Shown: positions 38,694-49,940, counted from the first letter of the stretch. The stretch is 64,000 nt of DNA from Arachidicoccus sp. (GCA_028283605.1 JAPWKH010000032.1:1-64000), one strand, 5' to 3'. Program-made: numbers and translations. The notes: generated by a model from the letters alone, not told the origin.

Positions 38694-40313
38694 TTACAAA
38701 CCTATTTGAGAATACGGTATCCGTATTCCTTTTACTCTGTAAAAATATGGGTCTAAATAACCGTCCTTACAATCTTTTACCCCGCATGCGGAAAAATTGA
38801 GACAATAAGTAACTAATAATTCATTATGCCCGTTATCAAACTCAGGATGAATTGCAGAGGTATAGTAACGCGCATAATTTCCATACAAGTATTCGCAGAT
38901 GGAATAAACTTTTTTACGCACACTAAATGGACCTGTCGGACTGTCGGAAACGGCAACATAGATATTTCGCGTACTGTCACAATTAAATCCCTGATCCATT
39001 GATATCAATATATATTTTCCGTGAACATATGCTACTGAAGCGGATGCTAATCCATCTGCTATTCTAGCAGAATCATCTCGCACAGGAGTTTCAGTCCATG
39101 AAGAGCCATTCCAAAATGTCCATGACTGAGGATCTGTAACAGTGAAGCGGGCAACGTAGACATTTAGCGTATATCCGTAATGAGTACCCATTGTTCCGAA
39201 CACATACACATATCTGTTGTTGGACTTTACCATCCCTGCTGCATAATTTATTCCTTTATAAGCACGCAGTACTCCGGGAACGGTACGTTTAACAGACCAT
39301 AGATGCTCTTCACTTTCCGTAAGATCGTATAATGATTGCCCCCTAACTTCTAAACCATCACCCTCGCCGCATTGCATATACACATGATTGCCGATTTCCA
39401 CACCCGCTGCGGGCCATGCAAATTCTGTGTTGGGCATCACATCACAAATCTGTTTCGGTCGATGTTGTGCGCTTCCTTCACGTATCATGTTTAACGTATG
39501 ATCGGGATTCCAATCTGCCACCGAAGGTTGAATCAAAACTGAGTTTCTGTAATGAAAATAATCGGTACATTTAAATTTGTGATTAGGTTGTAATGATTCG
39601 CCGTCCCATGCGTCTTGCGTTACCCAAAGAACTTTCCCTTTGTTAGCACCGTAATATAAAGGAATGGACATGCCTTCGTCAAATGCTACCGAGCCAGCAC
39701 TTCCGTTATTCCTATTAAAAAATTGTACGACCTCATCATCGCGATAAGTAACTGCGGGTTGCTGAATAAATGTCCATTGCTGATTTTTACTATCGTTTAG
39801 AGATTGAAGCGTTACAGCGGTATCTTCTGTTGCACTGCCGAGAGCGAGTCCTGTTTTCTTATTTATAATACGAAATCCATCAGAAGAATTAACACGCTGA
39901 ATGCTCCAAAGCTCTTCATTTATCAAGGAATCAGACTTGAAATATTGTTGCAGCTGCGTTCCGTAATCGGGAGCTTTCAGCATCTTGCCGCTAAAAACAT
40001 TTCTTATATAGTAATACTTTATATGATTGATTGTTTTATCATAAACAACATACCATTGCTGCCATCCTGCGACGTCGTCTTTATAACGCTCAGCTTTATT
40101 CAAAACGATTTTACTGCCGTCATTATATTTCTCATTATAAAAAATATTTCCTGCAACCTGCAAAAAACCTTTACTGAAATTATTTTGAATAATATATACG
40201 GCATAGCCTGCATCTATTTCTGCAGTATAGCTTCTTTTTGTGTTACTGAACCACAAAACCGATAAACAACATAAGAAGAAAGTTATTTTTATCATTGAAA
40301 AATAATTTATCAA
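38694..40313 (-). CDS. Ricin-type beta-trefoil lectin domain fused to a DUF4185/DUF5005-like propeller
   Basis: 539 aa; N-terminal YYIRNVFSGKMLKAPDYG..EELWSIQRVNSSDGFRIINKKTGLALGSATEDTAVTLQSLNDSKNQQWTF; C-terminal ISMDQGFNCDSTRNIYVAVSDSPTGPFSVRKKVYSI. Confidence 0.65.
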   Translation of the reverse strand: MINYFSMIKITFFLCCLSVLWFSNTKRSYTAEIDAGYAVYIIQNNFSKGFLQVAGNIFYNEKYNDGSKIVLNKAERYKDDVAGWQQWYVVYDKTINHIKYYYIRNVFSGKMLKAPDYGTQLQQYFKSDSLINEELWSIQRVNSSDGFRIINKKTGLALGSATEDTAVTLQSLNDSKNQQWTFIQQPAVTYRDDEVVQFFNRNNGSAGSVAFDEGMSIPLYYGANKGKVLWVTQDAWDGESLQPNHKFKCTDYFHYRNSVLIQPSVADWNPDHTLNMIREGSAQHRPKQICDVMPNTEFAWPAAGVEIGNHVYMQCGEGDGLEVRGQSLYDLTESEEHLWSVKRTVPGVLRAYKGINYAAGMVKSNNRYVYVFGTMGTHYGYTLNVYVARFTVTDPQSWTFWNGSSWTETPVRDDSARIADGLASASVAYVHGKYILISMDQGFNCDSTRNIYVAVSDSPTGPFSVRKKVYSICEYLYGNYARYYTSAIHPEFDNGHNELLVTYCLNFSACGVKDCKDGYLDPYFYRVKGIRIPYSQIGL

Positions 40314-43300
40314 AATCCGATTTGCAACCCTAAAGTTACCACACGCTGATTCATATATGCATCACCCGCCGTATTGGACTGTACTTCCGGATCTTGCTGA
40401 TATTTTTTTGACACATTACTCCATGTTGCAATATTGTAAGAGCTAAAGTATAGTCTTGCATTATTAATTTTTAATGGTAACCATTTTGCAGGCAACTGAT
40501 ATCCGAATTCAATTGTTTTTAACCTGATATAATATGCATTCACCAACCAAAAATCCGACATATAAACAGCTGGGCTGTTTACTGTTGTAGGATTGGTTGT
40601 TAATCTTGGAAATTGGGCAGAAGCGGCAGTTTCGGTCGTCCACCTTTTTTCGTGAATAGGCTGAAACTGGCTTTGGAATGGTTCTATCGCAGTGCCAGTA
40701 AGCGCTAAGCTGTAATCGAATGCTCCTTGAAAAAGGAAGTTGATATAAAACCCTTTGTAGCTTAAATTAATCGGCAGCCCCAATGTAGTAGTCGGTAAAT
40801 TAGGATGACCGATTGCCTGCCTGTCATTCTCATCAATCACGCCATCGCCGTTCAAGTCTTTATATTTTAAATCACCAGCCTGAATAGGTATGGCGGTTGC
40901 GGGTTTTGCAACGGAAGCATTATTAACATCTTCCTGAGAATAAAAACCCTCATATACATATCCGAACGGCTGGTTTATAGGTTTTCCTGTTGCCGCCAGC
41001 CAGGGATAGCGTGGCGATGCTTCCGCTTCATACAAAATTTTGTTTTTTGCATAAGACCATACAAGCCCTATACTATAATTCATCGCACCGATTTTATCTT
41101 TATAAGTAATGGTTCCATCGAAACCGCGATTAACCGTTTTTGCTACATTCGTTGGCGATACACCGATTCCAAGAATTTCCGGAATGTCGCCGCGCGTTAC
41201 CAGCTGGTCATAACGATAATCCCTGAAGTAATCTGCCGTTACAGAAATTTTATCATTAAACACATTGAAATCAAGCCCTATATCAAGGCTTCTTTTCTTT
41301 TCCCAGGTAACATTATCATTACCCAACGAACCTTCATAGATAGTACCACGACTTTGCGGTGATTGACCAAAACTATAACCGCCGCCATCATAATATACTT
41401 GCTGGTATAAATACCTGTCACCTACTGCAACATCCGAACCTACAACACCATAAGACATTCTTAATTTAAATAAGCTAAATGCAGAAAGAATATTCTTCAT
41501 GAAATTTTCTTTCTTTAGATTCCATCCCAAGCCCACGGCAGGGAAAAAGCCAAATCTTTTGTTCGCATCAAACCGATCTGAACCGTTGTATGCAACATTA
41601 AAATCCAACAAATATTTCTGGTTGTAATCATACCCTATTTTATAAGAAAATCCCCTGAACTTTTGCGGCGCTGCTGCTATTACATAATTCTCATAATTCT
41701 CCTGATTCCATAGTAACAAAGAATTGATATGATGATTGCCGAATGCCACTGTATAATTCAGATATAACTGCATATTTACACGCTGATCTTTCAAATCTGT
41801 ATTTCCAATTGTTCGGTATCCTATTAATGTATATCCGCCGGAACTTACGCCGGTATTGAGTGTATATGTGCTATCCCTCGGGTCGAAATGGTAAGACGGC
41901 GGAAAAGCATAAGGCCGCGCAAGATTTAAAGTATTTTGCTCAACCCCTGCGTATGCCAGTCTTCCCGTTAAAGAAAGCCCCTTAACAATGAAATCCAATT
42001 TCTCATTAAATTGTACCAGCGAATTATAATCGGTTCTTCTTTGCCTGCTGTAACCGCCAGTTGCCAATCGCGCGTTTATTGTAGGCAGTTGGTCTTGCGT
42101 ATCGTACGCATAAGCGTAACTTCCGTTAGGATTCAGAAACGGCGCGGAATATGGATGATATTTGGTAAAATTATAAATATCGCTTGTTACATTCTGATTA
42201 TACGGCTGATTAATGTCGCCGAAGCGTGCCGTAAGATCGAGCCTTAAACTGAAGTTGTGCGTTACCTGTATATCGAGATTCGATCTTACGGTATATCTTC
42301 TGTAAAAATAATTGGTATTGACGCCGTCTTCATTAGTAGAAAAGTCCCGAACTTGGCCGTTCTGGCTAAATAATCCGCCAGATACAAAATACTTAACAGA
42401 AGCCGTACCACCGGAAATATCCAGATTGGTATTTGACTGTGTTGAGTAAGGCTTCATGATAGCTTTGTACCAGTCAATATCAGGATGTCCGTAAGGATCA
42501 TCGCCGCTCTTGAAGGCATCGAAATCGCTTTGATTAAAAGGCGCTACAAGATCGTCATTCTTATAGGCTTCATTGACCAATTCCGCAGTATTGTAGGCAT
42601 TTAAAAACTTAGGTGTTCTTACAGGTGTCTGCACGCCTGTTTCCTGAATAAGATTAAAATTCGGCCTTCCCAACTTCCCTCTGCGTGTGGTTACAATCAA
42701 TACGCCGTTGGCACCTTTAATACCATAGATAGCTGTTGTAGAAGCATCTTTCAGAATAGATATATTTTCAATTTCATTTACATTTATTTGCGCCAATTGC
42801 TCATAAGTATATTCAATATCGTCTACAATAATTAATGGCTGGTTACCGGCAGAATTCAAAGAACTTACACCCCTGATAAAATAATCGGACGCATCTTTTC
42901 CCGGTTGTCCCGAACGCTGTTGGGAAAAGAAACCGGGCAATCTTCCTGCGAGTGTGTTTTGCACACTGGAGGTGGGAATTCTTCTTATTTCATCTGCATT
43001 GATGGAAGCCACCGAACCAGTATTGGTAACTCTTTTAGTTGTGCCGAAACCAACAACTATCACATCATTTAAAGAACTATTTGCTTTGCTCAAAACAATA
43101 TTCAGCAACGATATTCCGCTTGTCGTAACTTGTTTAGTTTGGTAGCCTACAAGACTAACTATAACGGTATCGCTGTTAATCGTAATTGTAAAAAATCCGT
43201 TTTTATCGGAGTTGACATGGTTTTGCGGATGCGCTTTTTCATTTACAGTTACTTCCGGTAAAGGTCCGGCAGAATCCCGGACAAATCCTCTAATCGTTCT

Positions 43301-43363
43301 TTGTTGCGCCGAGACGGCAAAACAACTACTTAAAAAAAGAGTAAAAAATAATAGTTTCTTCAT
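40310..43363 (-). CDS. SusC/RagA TonB-linked outer-membrane protein
   Basis: 1017 aa; RIPTSSVQNTLAGRLPGFFSQQRSGQPGKDASDYFIRGVSSL..ENISILKDASTTAIYGIKGANGVLIVTTRRGK. Confidence 0.95.
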   Translation of the reverse strand: MKKLLFFTLFLSSCFAVSAQQRTIRGFVRDSAGPLPEVTVNEKAHPQNHVNSDKNGFFTITINSDTVIVSLVGYQTKQVTTSGISLLNIVLSKANSSLNDVIVVGFGTTKRVTNTGSVASINADEIRRIPTSSVQNTLAGRLPGFFSQQRSGQPGKDASDYFIRGVSSLNSAGNQPLIIVDDIEYTYEQLAQINVNEIENISILKDASTTAIYGIKGANGVLIVTTRRGKLGRPNFNLIQETGVQTPVRTPKFLNAYNTAELVNEAYKNDDLVAPFNQSDFDAFKSGDDPYGHPDIDWYKAIMKPYSTQSNTNLDISGGTASVKYFVSGGLFSQNGQVRDFSTNEDGVNTNYFYRRYTVRSNLDIQVTHNFSLRLDLTARFGDINQPYNQNVTSDIYNFTKYHPYSAPFLNPNGSYAYAYDTQDQLPTINARLATGGYSRQRRTDYNSLVQFNEKLDFIVKGLSLTGRLAYAGVEQNTLNLARPYAFPPSYHFDPRDSTYTLNTGVSSGGYTLIGYRTIGNTDLKDQRVNMQLYLNYTVAFGNHHINSLLLWNQENYENYVIAAAPQKFRGFSYKIGYDYNQKYLLDFNVAYNGSDRFDANKRFGFFPAVGLGWNLKKENFMKNILSAFSLFKLRMSYGVVGSDVAVGDRYLYQQVYYDGGGYSFGQSPQSRGTIYEGSLGNDNVTWEKKRSLDIGLDFNVFNDKISVTADYFRDYRYDQLVTRGDIPEILGIGVSPTNVAKTVNRGFDGTITYKDKIGAMNYSIGLVWSYAKNKILYEAEASPRYPWLAATGKPINQPFGYVYEGFYSQEDVNNASVAKPATAIPIQAGDLKYKDLNGDGVIDENDRQAIGHPNLPTTTLGLPINLSYKGFYINFLFQGAFDYSLALTGTAIEPFQSQFQPIHEKRWTTETAASAQFPRLTTNPTTVNSPAVYMSDFWLVNAYYIRLKTIEFGYQLPAKWLPLKINNARLYFSSYNIATWSNVSKKYQQDPEVQSNTAGDAYMNQRVVTLGLQIGF

Positions 43364-43409
43364 TGAGAAATAAGATAAACTGTGTTATAATTATTTGCGT
43401 TAAATAATG

Positions 43410-45179
43410 TTACCATTCTGGATTCTGCTTCATATTTCTGTTTTTAACAACTTCACTGTAGGGTATCGGATATAAATACATTTTCGGACTGCTGAAAGCC
43501 GGCGTTAGCACCTGTACTTTATTATAGTATAGTTGCCCGTTGCTTGACTGTTGTATATTCATTCCCATTAATGGATTTGCATATACGCTATCCGCAATTT
43601 TCCATCTTCTGATGTCCCAGTAACGTTGCTCTTCAAACGCCATTTCAATCCTTCTTTCGTTTCTTATGGCTTCACGCATTTGAGATTGGCTCATTCCTTG
43701 TTGCAATCCGTAGTATTGATCATCTCCTGCAGCAATTCCTGCTCTTTTCCTCAAAGAAAAAAGTATGTTGTAAATATTTGATGCAGGTTCTCCGTATTCA
43801 TTTGCGGCTTCGGCATATTCCAATAGAACATCGGCATATCTTAAATATATCCAATCGTGAATTGTATTGGAATAAATAGGACTGCCGCTCACACTCTCAA
43901 AACTTCCCATAAACTTGCGCATATAATATGCAGTTTTTGTTTGCTGCAATGTTCCGCCCGGCTTATCAAGTCCTCCGTCAAAAGTTTCGACATTCCGGTT
44001 TAGCCAAAGCATTCCGTTGTAAAAAACAGTAGCACTTAATCGCGGGTCTCTGTTGGCATAGGTATTGTTATTATCATAACCTGAATTGGGGTCGGTAATT
44101 GCAAGCCCATTGTTCATCGGGAAAGCGTCTACTAGATTCTGCGTAGGGCTTGTTCTTCCCAGTCCGCCCGCTGAAGTATATCCTACCGGTCCGTTATTTG
44201 TTTCGACAGAAGTATTGGTGCCGTTTTGCCTCCAAAAAATTGTTTCGGTATTTGCTGCAATCGGCTCAGCCTGCGTTGTGAATACTTCAGAATACTGGGC
44301 GCTTAAAGAATATATACCAAGATTGATAACCTCTTTTGCTGCATCCTCAGCAAGCTTCCATCTGTTTATATCGTAATCCAAATATCCGGTAAGCGAATCT
44401 CCTGCCTCTATATTGCCGCCGTTAAAAAGAGGGCTGGCTGCGTACAACAAAACTTTTGCTTTCAAAGCCATTGCTGCTCCTTGTGTGATACGGCCGTAAT
44501 TGGCGCTATTAACTTGTGGCTGCGTTCTCAGATTGTTTTCCGCCGTATCCAATTCGCTTACTATATAATTTACGCATCTTTGAAAACTTGCTCTTGGCAA
44601 TTCCATATTATCCGTTATCTGATATACAGAATCACCCATAACAGGGACACCACCATAACGCCTGATTAATTCAAAATAAGTCCACGCCCTTAAAAAACGG
44701 GCTTCCGCTTTGTATGCTGAACGGGCAGACCTGCCATCGGACAACTTTTCGATAATCGGGACTTTATCAATATTAACTATAAAGACTGTCGCAGATCTGA
44801 TAGCAGTATATGCTTGTGTCCAGATATCGTCACTATTTGTTGAGGTAGCACTGTAAGCGCCAGATGCAATTTTTTCTACATCAGACAATCCGTTATATGA
44901 TGAAACTGCATCATCCGAAGCTGCATCCAAGTAATCGCCTCCAATTCTGTTATGGCCGTTGATCAGCGCATCACCATACACAGTATTCAAAAAGGAAATG
45001 GCATATGTTCCTGCAGAGTCGTGCGGGTCAAAAGTCAAATCCAGCGGTTGCTCCTGCCCTAACGGAATTTTTTCATAATCTTTGGCACAAGAAGAGAAAC
45101 TTAAGCATAAGGTTATGAATAAAACGCAGGCCGAGAAATTTAATAAAGGCCTTATTGTGCTATAATTATAAAAAGTCAT
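43410..45179 (-). CDS. SusD/RagB family lipoprotein
   Basis: 589 aa; KAEARFLRAWTYFELIRRYGGVPVMGD; IRNERRIEMAFEEQRYWDIRRWKIAD. Confidence 0.95.
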   Translation of the reverse strand: MTFYNYSTIRPLLNFSACVLFITLCLSFSSCAKDYEKIPLGQEQPLDLTFDPHDSAGTYAISFLNTVYGDALINGHNRIGGDYLDAASDDAVSSYNGLSDVEKIASGAYSATSTNSDDIWTQAYTAIRSATVFIVNIDKVPIIEKLSDGRSARSAYKAEARFLRAWTYFELIRRYGGVPVMGDSVYQITDNMELPRASFQRCVNYIVSELDTAENNLRTQPQVNSANYGRITQGAAMALKAKVLLYAASPLFNGGNIEAGDSLTGYLDYDINRWKLAEDAAKEVINLGIYSLSAQYSEVFTTQAEPIAANTETIFWRQNGTNTSVETNNGPVGYTSAGGLGRTSPTQNLVDAFPMNNGLAITDPNSGYDNNNTYANRDPRLSATVFYNGMLWLNRNVETFDGGLDKPGGTLQQTKTAYYMRKFMGSFESVSGSPIYSNTIHDWIYLRYADVLLEYAEAANEYGEPASNIYNILFSLRKRAGIAAGDDQYYGLQQGMSQSQMREAIRNERRIEMAFEEQRYWDIRRWKIADSVYANPLMGMNIQQSSNGQLYYNKVQVLTPAFSSPKMYLYPIPYSEVVKNRNMKQNPEW

Positions 45180-45182
45180 AGA

Positions 45183-48100
45183 TTATAATTTTATATTTAT
45201 CCCTGTATTTATAACCCTTTGCAAAGGATAATTTGGCAATGATACTTCCGGATCAATTAAATTATACTGCGCATAAGTGTATAGATTTATTGCATTAACA
45301 AAGATTTTTATACCTCCTATCCCACCCAAATGCTTCATCCACTTATAAGGGAGGTTATAAGCAAGGCTTATGTTTTTTATGCGGAAATAATTATCCTTAT
45401 GCAGAAACAAAGTACTAGAGGTAAAAAGTGGGGAATAATTATATCCGTTACCGCCGGCAGTTAATCTCGGATAGATTGCTGTTGTAGCTGTTTCCGGTGT
45501 CCATCTTGCTTCTGCCTGTTTATATGCTTGTCCATAACCATTATTTTGTGATTGGAAGCCGGCGTCAATAGAGAAATTGTCTGCGTAAATTTCATTATTC
45601 AACACACCCTGTAATAATGTACTGAATTCAATTCCTTTATAAGAAAAACCGAATGTCAATCCCCAGAATATTTTAGCCTTAGTCGTGCCGATGGGCGCTA
45701 TATCAAATGCATCGATAACACCGTCATTATTTAAATCCTTATATTTCACATCTCCGGGAACAAGCGTATATCCCGAAATTGTCGGAGTTGTGCCAGCATC
45801 ATTGGCATTTTGAACAAATCCGTTTGCTATTAATCCAAATCGTTCTCCAATAGGCAACCCTGTGTGAACATTCCAGGAATATTTTTCATATTGTTCATCC
45901 ATATATACAACTTTCGATTGTTGTACCGATGCATTTCCTGTAATAAAATAATTAAAATCTTTAGCTGTATTTTCATAGGTCAGCGAAAATTCATGGCCAG
46001 TATATAAATCAACACCGATATTCTCTGCGGGGTAAGTTGCACCTATCAAAGCAATATTTTTGCCCCGTGATTGCATCACATCGTAATATCTTTCGTGATA
46101 ATAATCGTAAGTAAATTGAAGACGATTATTAAATAAAGATATATCCGTTCCGATGTCTATTTTTCTCGCTTTTTCCCATGTAGCGTTTACATTGGGAAGT
46201 GTTGCATTTTCCTCACTCCCCGTCTGTGCAGCATAAGAACTTCCTATTTGGTAAGACGGAATATATTGGGAGAAATGCGCCAGCCAGATGTAATATCCAT
46301 AATTGTCCACATTGGCATTTCCGGTTTTGCCATAAGTTGCTCTGATTTTAAATCGGTTGATCCACTTAACATTCTTATGTATAAAATTTTCTTTCGCCAC
46401 ATCCCATCCTACGCCTCCTGCATAAAATAAACCGTATCGATGACCACTTTCATATCTATCATATCCGCCATAATCTGCTGCTGCCTGTAGAAAATATTTT
46501 TGAGAGTAATTATAATATCCTTTGAAAGCATAGTTTGTCATTTCAGTAGGCAAATCATAATTGAGCAATGTTTGTCTTTGGTCATACATCAATAATGCGC
46601 CGAAAGCATTATTACCCATATGGGTATCATAACCTGTTTCCCCTCTTACATACCAATACCTGGCCCAAGATGTAGTAATGTAATTATTGTTCTGGTTTAC
46701 AGTACTCCCATATCTTGAATAAGAAGTATCTCCGCCATCGGAAATTTTCATTGCAAATACGGGAACCTGCATACTGCGGTCAATATAGCTTGCTGACTGG
46801 ACTGATACATTACCGTTTGCCTTAAACCACCAACCTTTAACCCAACGATCTAGATTATATTTCAAGTCGAGATTCACAAGGATATCTCTTTCCTGCTCGC
46901 TTAAATATCCCGAATTTATAGTTTGTGCCAGCAGATTGTTTGTATAGCTTGTTGTTCCGCCAAATGATCCGTTGGGATTATAGACGGGATAGGCATTGTT
47001 TGGTGTAGTGAGCAGCGCGCTTAAAATGTTTGATGTACCCACACCAGGTTGATTGTGATTTTGCAACCTCCCGATAATGTTCAATCCTATATCAAAGTCT
47101 TTGTTAACATTAAAATTTATCTTTGAATCTATAGTATATCTTTTCAAGCTCAAATTGGTATTATAGTTATTATCAGGGGATGTGTTGAAGAAACCTTTCT
47201 GATCAAGATATCCGAGCGAGACCATATACCGGGCTGTGTTGGTACCACCTGTTACATTAAGGTTGTACCGGTTCATCGGCGTATTATTATTCAAAATTGT
47301 TTTATACCAATTCACATCTGGATGGCCATACGGGTCGGAACCTGTTTTATAAGCATTAAAATCGTCAGCAGTATATGCAGCACTTTTGCCATCGTTTAGT
47401 AAAGCTTCGTTTAATAAATAGGCATACTTATATGCGGGTAATGGATCAGGTAATTTGATCGAATTTTGAATACCGGTTTCAGCGGAAAAAGTCAGATGAG
47501 GTTTTCCGATTTTAGGTTGCAAAGTTGTTACAACCAACGCTCCTCTTGAACTATTTTGTCCAAGTAAAATATTTGATAACGGATCTTTTAAAACAGAAAC
47601 TGATTGGATTTCTTCAGGGTCTAAAGAATAAAGTTCCCGTTGTACTCCGTCAATAATTACTACCGGAGATTGTCCCGCGCTGCCTGCATGACCTCTCATC
47701 TGTATAGTGAACTGATTATTATCAGTAGGCCCCGCACCACTCTTATTATTGGGTATATTACCGACAAAAACATCTTGTATGGTTTGGGAATTCAGCGATG
47801 GCAAATAAAATCCCTGCTGCTGAATTACGCTCAAACCTGCCAGCCTTCCAGGCAAAGCATAGGTGTATTGCGGTGCAGGTGTATTGTTTATTTCACTTCC
47901 GTAGGTTGTAGAAATAGTTCCCAAAAAGTCCGATTCGTTTTCATCGCCGTACAGCACTTTTAATTTTCCCCCAATCAATGTGTCGGGATTATAGTCGTAA
48001 ATTATATTGTGGCGTATCCGGTATTCCGATAAATAAGATTGATGCATTCTGAAGACAACATTCTTTTGATTTATATGAATAAGAGCTTTATCAAACCCTG

Positions 48101-48416
48101 TGTGTATGGCATACAGATACTGGTTATTATTTTGCGGCAGATTAAATCTTCCCTGATCATCCGTTTCCGACAGCGATACTCCATTATTGTTTACAATGCT
48201 TACCTGGCTTAACGGTTTGCCCCAGTCATCCACGACAGCTCCGTTAAAACCGGGAAGCTTATTATTATTCCCTGAAATAATTGAATCTACAAGGCTTGAA
48301 TCTATCTGGGCTTTGGCGCACATCGAAGCCGATAAGAAAAAGACAATGAATGATAAATATATTTTCAAATAATATTTGCTCATAAATATCGTTGTGTTGA
48401 TGTTTATTATTGACAT
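45183..48416 (-). CDS. SusC/RagA TonB-linked outer-membrane protein
   Basis: 1077 aa; RGHAGSAGQSPVVIIDGVQRELYSLDPEEIQSVSVLKDPLSNILLGQNSSRGALVVTTL. True start may be the internal MSKYYLKIYL. Confidence 0.95.
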   Translation of the reverse strand: MSIININTTIFMSKYYLKIYLSFIVFFLSASMCAKAQIDSSLVDSIISGNNNKLPGFNGAVVDDWGKPLSQVSIVNNNGVSLSETDDQGRFNLPQNNNQYLYAIHTGFDKALIHINQKNVVFRMHQSYLSEYRIRHNIIYDYNPDTLIGGKLKVLYGDENESDFLGTISTTYGSEINNTPAPQYTYALPGRLAGLSVIQQQGFYLPSLNSQTIQDVFVGNIPNNKSGAGPTDNNQFTIQMRGHAGSAGQSPVVIIDGVQRELYSLDPEEIQSVSVLKDPLSNILLGQNSSRGALVVTTLQPKIGKPHLTFSAETGIQNSIKLPDPLPAYKYAYLLNEALLNDGKSAAYTADDFNAYKTGSDPYGHPDVNWYKTILNNNTPMNRYNLNVTGGTNTARYMVSLGYLDQKGFFNTSPDNNYNTNLSLKRYTIDSKINFNVNKDFDIGLNIIGRLQNHNQPGVGTSNILSALLTTPNNAYPVYNPNGSFGGTTSYTNNLLAQTINSGYLSEQERDILVNLDLKYNLDRWVKGWWFKANGNVSVQSASYIDRSMQVPVFAMKISDGGDTSYSRYGSTVNQNNNYITTSWARYWYVRGETGYDTHMGNNAFGALLMYDQRQTLLNYDLPTEMTNYAFKGYYNYSQKYFLQAAADYGGYDRYESGHRYGLFYAGGVGWDVAKENFIHKNVKWINRFKIRATYGKTGNANVDNYGYYIWLAHFSQYIPSYQIGSSYAAQTGSEENATLPNVNATWEKARKIDIGTDISLFNNRLQFTYDYYHERYYDVMQSRGKNIALIGATYPAENIGVDLYTGHEFSLTYENTAKDFNYFITGNASVQQSKVVYMDEQYEKYSWNVHTGLPIGERFGLIANGFVQNANDAGTTPTISGYTLVPGDVKYKDLNNDGVIDAFDIAPIGTTKAKIFWGLTFGFSYKGIEFSTLLQGVLNNEIYADNFSIDAGFQSQNNGYGQAYKQAEARWTPETATTAIYPRLTAGGNGYNYSPLFTSSTLFLHKDNYFRIKNISLAYNLPYKWMKHLGGIGGIKIFVNAINLYTYAQYNLIDPEVSLPNYPLQRVINTGINIKL

Positions 48417-49399
48417 TTAAAAGTGTATGTGAAAGGTGTGGAACCATCGCCCGTACTGCCGACTTTCACATTCCCCGTCGCGTCAGTAAAATAATATTGT
48501 ATACTCGCTAATTGTTTATCTGCAGGTAGATTGAAAAAGCCTCTGGGCCAAATATCGATGCTCCATTTTTTTATTCCTTGAGAAATCAATTGCGTTGTAC
48601 TATCCTGACGACACAAATTAAGCGTATCGCCGTCTGTAGTGATTCCTTTTGCACATAAGAAAATGTTTGATTGATTCGCTAAAGCATTATCGATAATTCC
48701 GCCATCAAAATTCAAAGTAACAATGTCGTTATCGAGAGAATTCAGCGGATCTACTGTTGAAAGTTGGGGATTACAAAAATCTATTAAATCGCCTGTGCCG
48801 AACACTCGGAAACATCCCGGAAACGCTGAATTATAATATTGAGAGTTTGAAAGTCCATCTACACTTTCAGCGACAACATATCCCAGCTTAAAAGATATAT
48901 TATCCTGACTTGTTTTAATCTTTATATTGACGGTTACGCTGAGGTTGATATTTCCTCCTACATTGTATGCATTGTCCGAGTAAAAAGCAGCCCATTCCCA
49001 ACCTGGCAATAAATTGCCGCCATGGCCAATTTTATTATTTATAAGTGTGGGCCAATCTAATCCGTTTCCCTGAGGTGCAGCCGTTCCTACCGGTACAGCA
49101 GTCATTTTCTGTGTGCCGTCCGTAATACTGCTTGTAAAGCTGATGGACGCATTATTTCTTGCATTCCATACTTTTGGTACCAATACTGCTACCATTAATC
49201 TCGAATTATCTTCTTCGGCATTTGTAGAGATTGTTACATGCAATGTAGATTGCATGGTTTCACCACCATTTATACTGTCGGACTGATCAATGCTGTCAAT
49301 GGTAATACTGCACGCAGCAATTACCAATGCCGTTATTGCACAAACTATCGTAAGTTGCCATGAGATTTTTCTCTTAATATAATTAAGGCTTTTGCGCAT
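48407..49399 (-). CDS. DUF4961-like lipoprotein
   Basis: 330 aa; VIAACSITIDSIDQ; LMVAVLVPKVWNARNNASISFTS; PGWEWAAFYSDNAYNVGGN. Confidence 0.6.
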   Translation of the reverse strand: MRKSLNYIKRKISWQLTIVCAITALVIAACSITIDSIDQSDSINGGETMQSTLHVTISTNAEEDNSRLMVAVLVPKVWNARNNASISFTSSITDGTQKMTAVPVGTAAPQGNGLDWPTLINNKIGHGGNLLPGWEWAAFYSDNAYNVGGNINLSVTVNIKIKTSQDNISFKLGYVVAESVDGLSNSQYYNSAFPGCFRVFGTGDLIDFCNPQLSTVDPLNSLDNDIVTLNFDGGIIDNALANQSNIFLCAKGITTDGDTLNLCRQDSTTQLISQGIKKWSIDIWPRGFFNLPADKQLASIQYYFTDATGNVKVGSTGDGSTPFTYTFKCQ

Positions 49400-49407
49400 A
49401 TTGAATT

Positions 49408-49836
49408 CTAATTAATTTTTTGGAACGTATATGTGTAACTGTTGGAACTGCAGCCCGGAGAAAAGGTTAATACAATATTCCTCACCCCGTTGGTAGTCGG
49501 GTATTTAAAGTCTAATTCTTTAGTAAAGTTATCCGGGGTTTCAAAATAAATTTTAAAAGGATATTGAGGATCATCTAAATGATACGTTCCGTTTTGAGTA
49601 ACTATAAAAGGCACTGAATTATCAACAATATAAGAACTGTCGCTGAATGTAATTTTGAAACGGGAGAAGTCGAAACGATCCGTTAAATCCGTTCCATTTC
49701 TAACGGCATTTATAATTTTCCATGTGCCAGTAATTGACTTTACCGATTCCCGATTATGCTGAAGAAAATCTTCCCGATGACAATTGCTGAACAGTATCAG
49801 CACCAACAGAAAAGAAAATATTTTAATCAATTTCAT
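49408..49836 (-). CDS. DUF5004-like lipoprotein
   Basis: 142 aa; lipobox LILFSNC; SITGTWKIINAVRNGTDLTDRFDFSRFKITFSDSSY. Confidence 0.6.
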   Translation of the reverse strand: MKLIKIFSFLLVLILFSNCHREDFLQHNRESVKSITGTWKIINAVRNGTDLTDRFDFSRFKITFSDSSYIVDNSVPFIVTQNGTYHLDDPQYPFKIYFETPDNFTKELDFKYPTTNGVRNIVLTFSPGCSSNSYTYTFQKIN

Positions 49837-49872
49837 CTGTTTACTTTTATTGTTTTTTAATTGCCGGATGGA
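49834..49872 (-). repeat. Leader repeat copy A (upstream of and including start codon of 49408-49836)
   Basis: catctgtttacttttattgttttttaattgccggatggaa; matches 59011-59050 with one indel and two substitutions. Confidence 0.75.
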
Positions 49873-49940
49873 ATGCTACCAAATAAGTACCGCTTTGTAT
49901 GTGCAAGATTCTTATAAAGCATTCCATGATTATAAATTTT

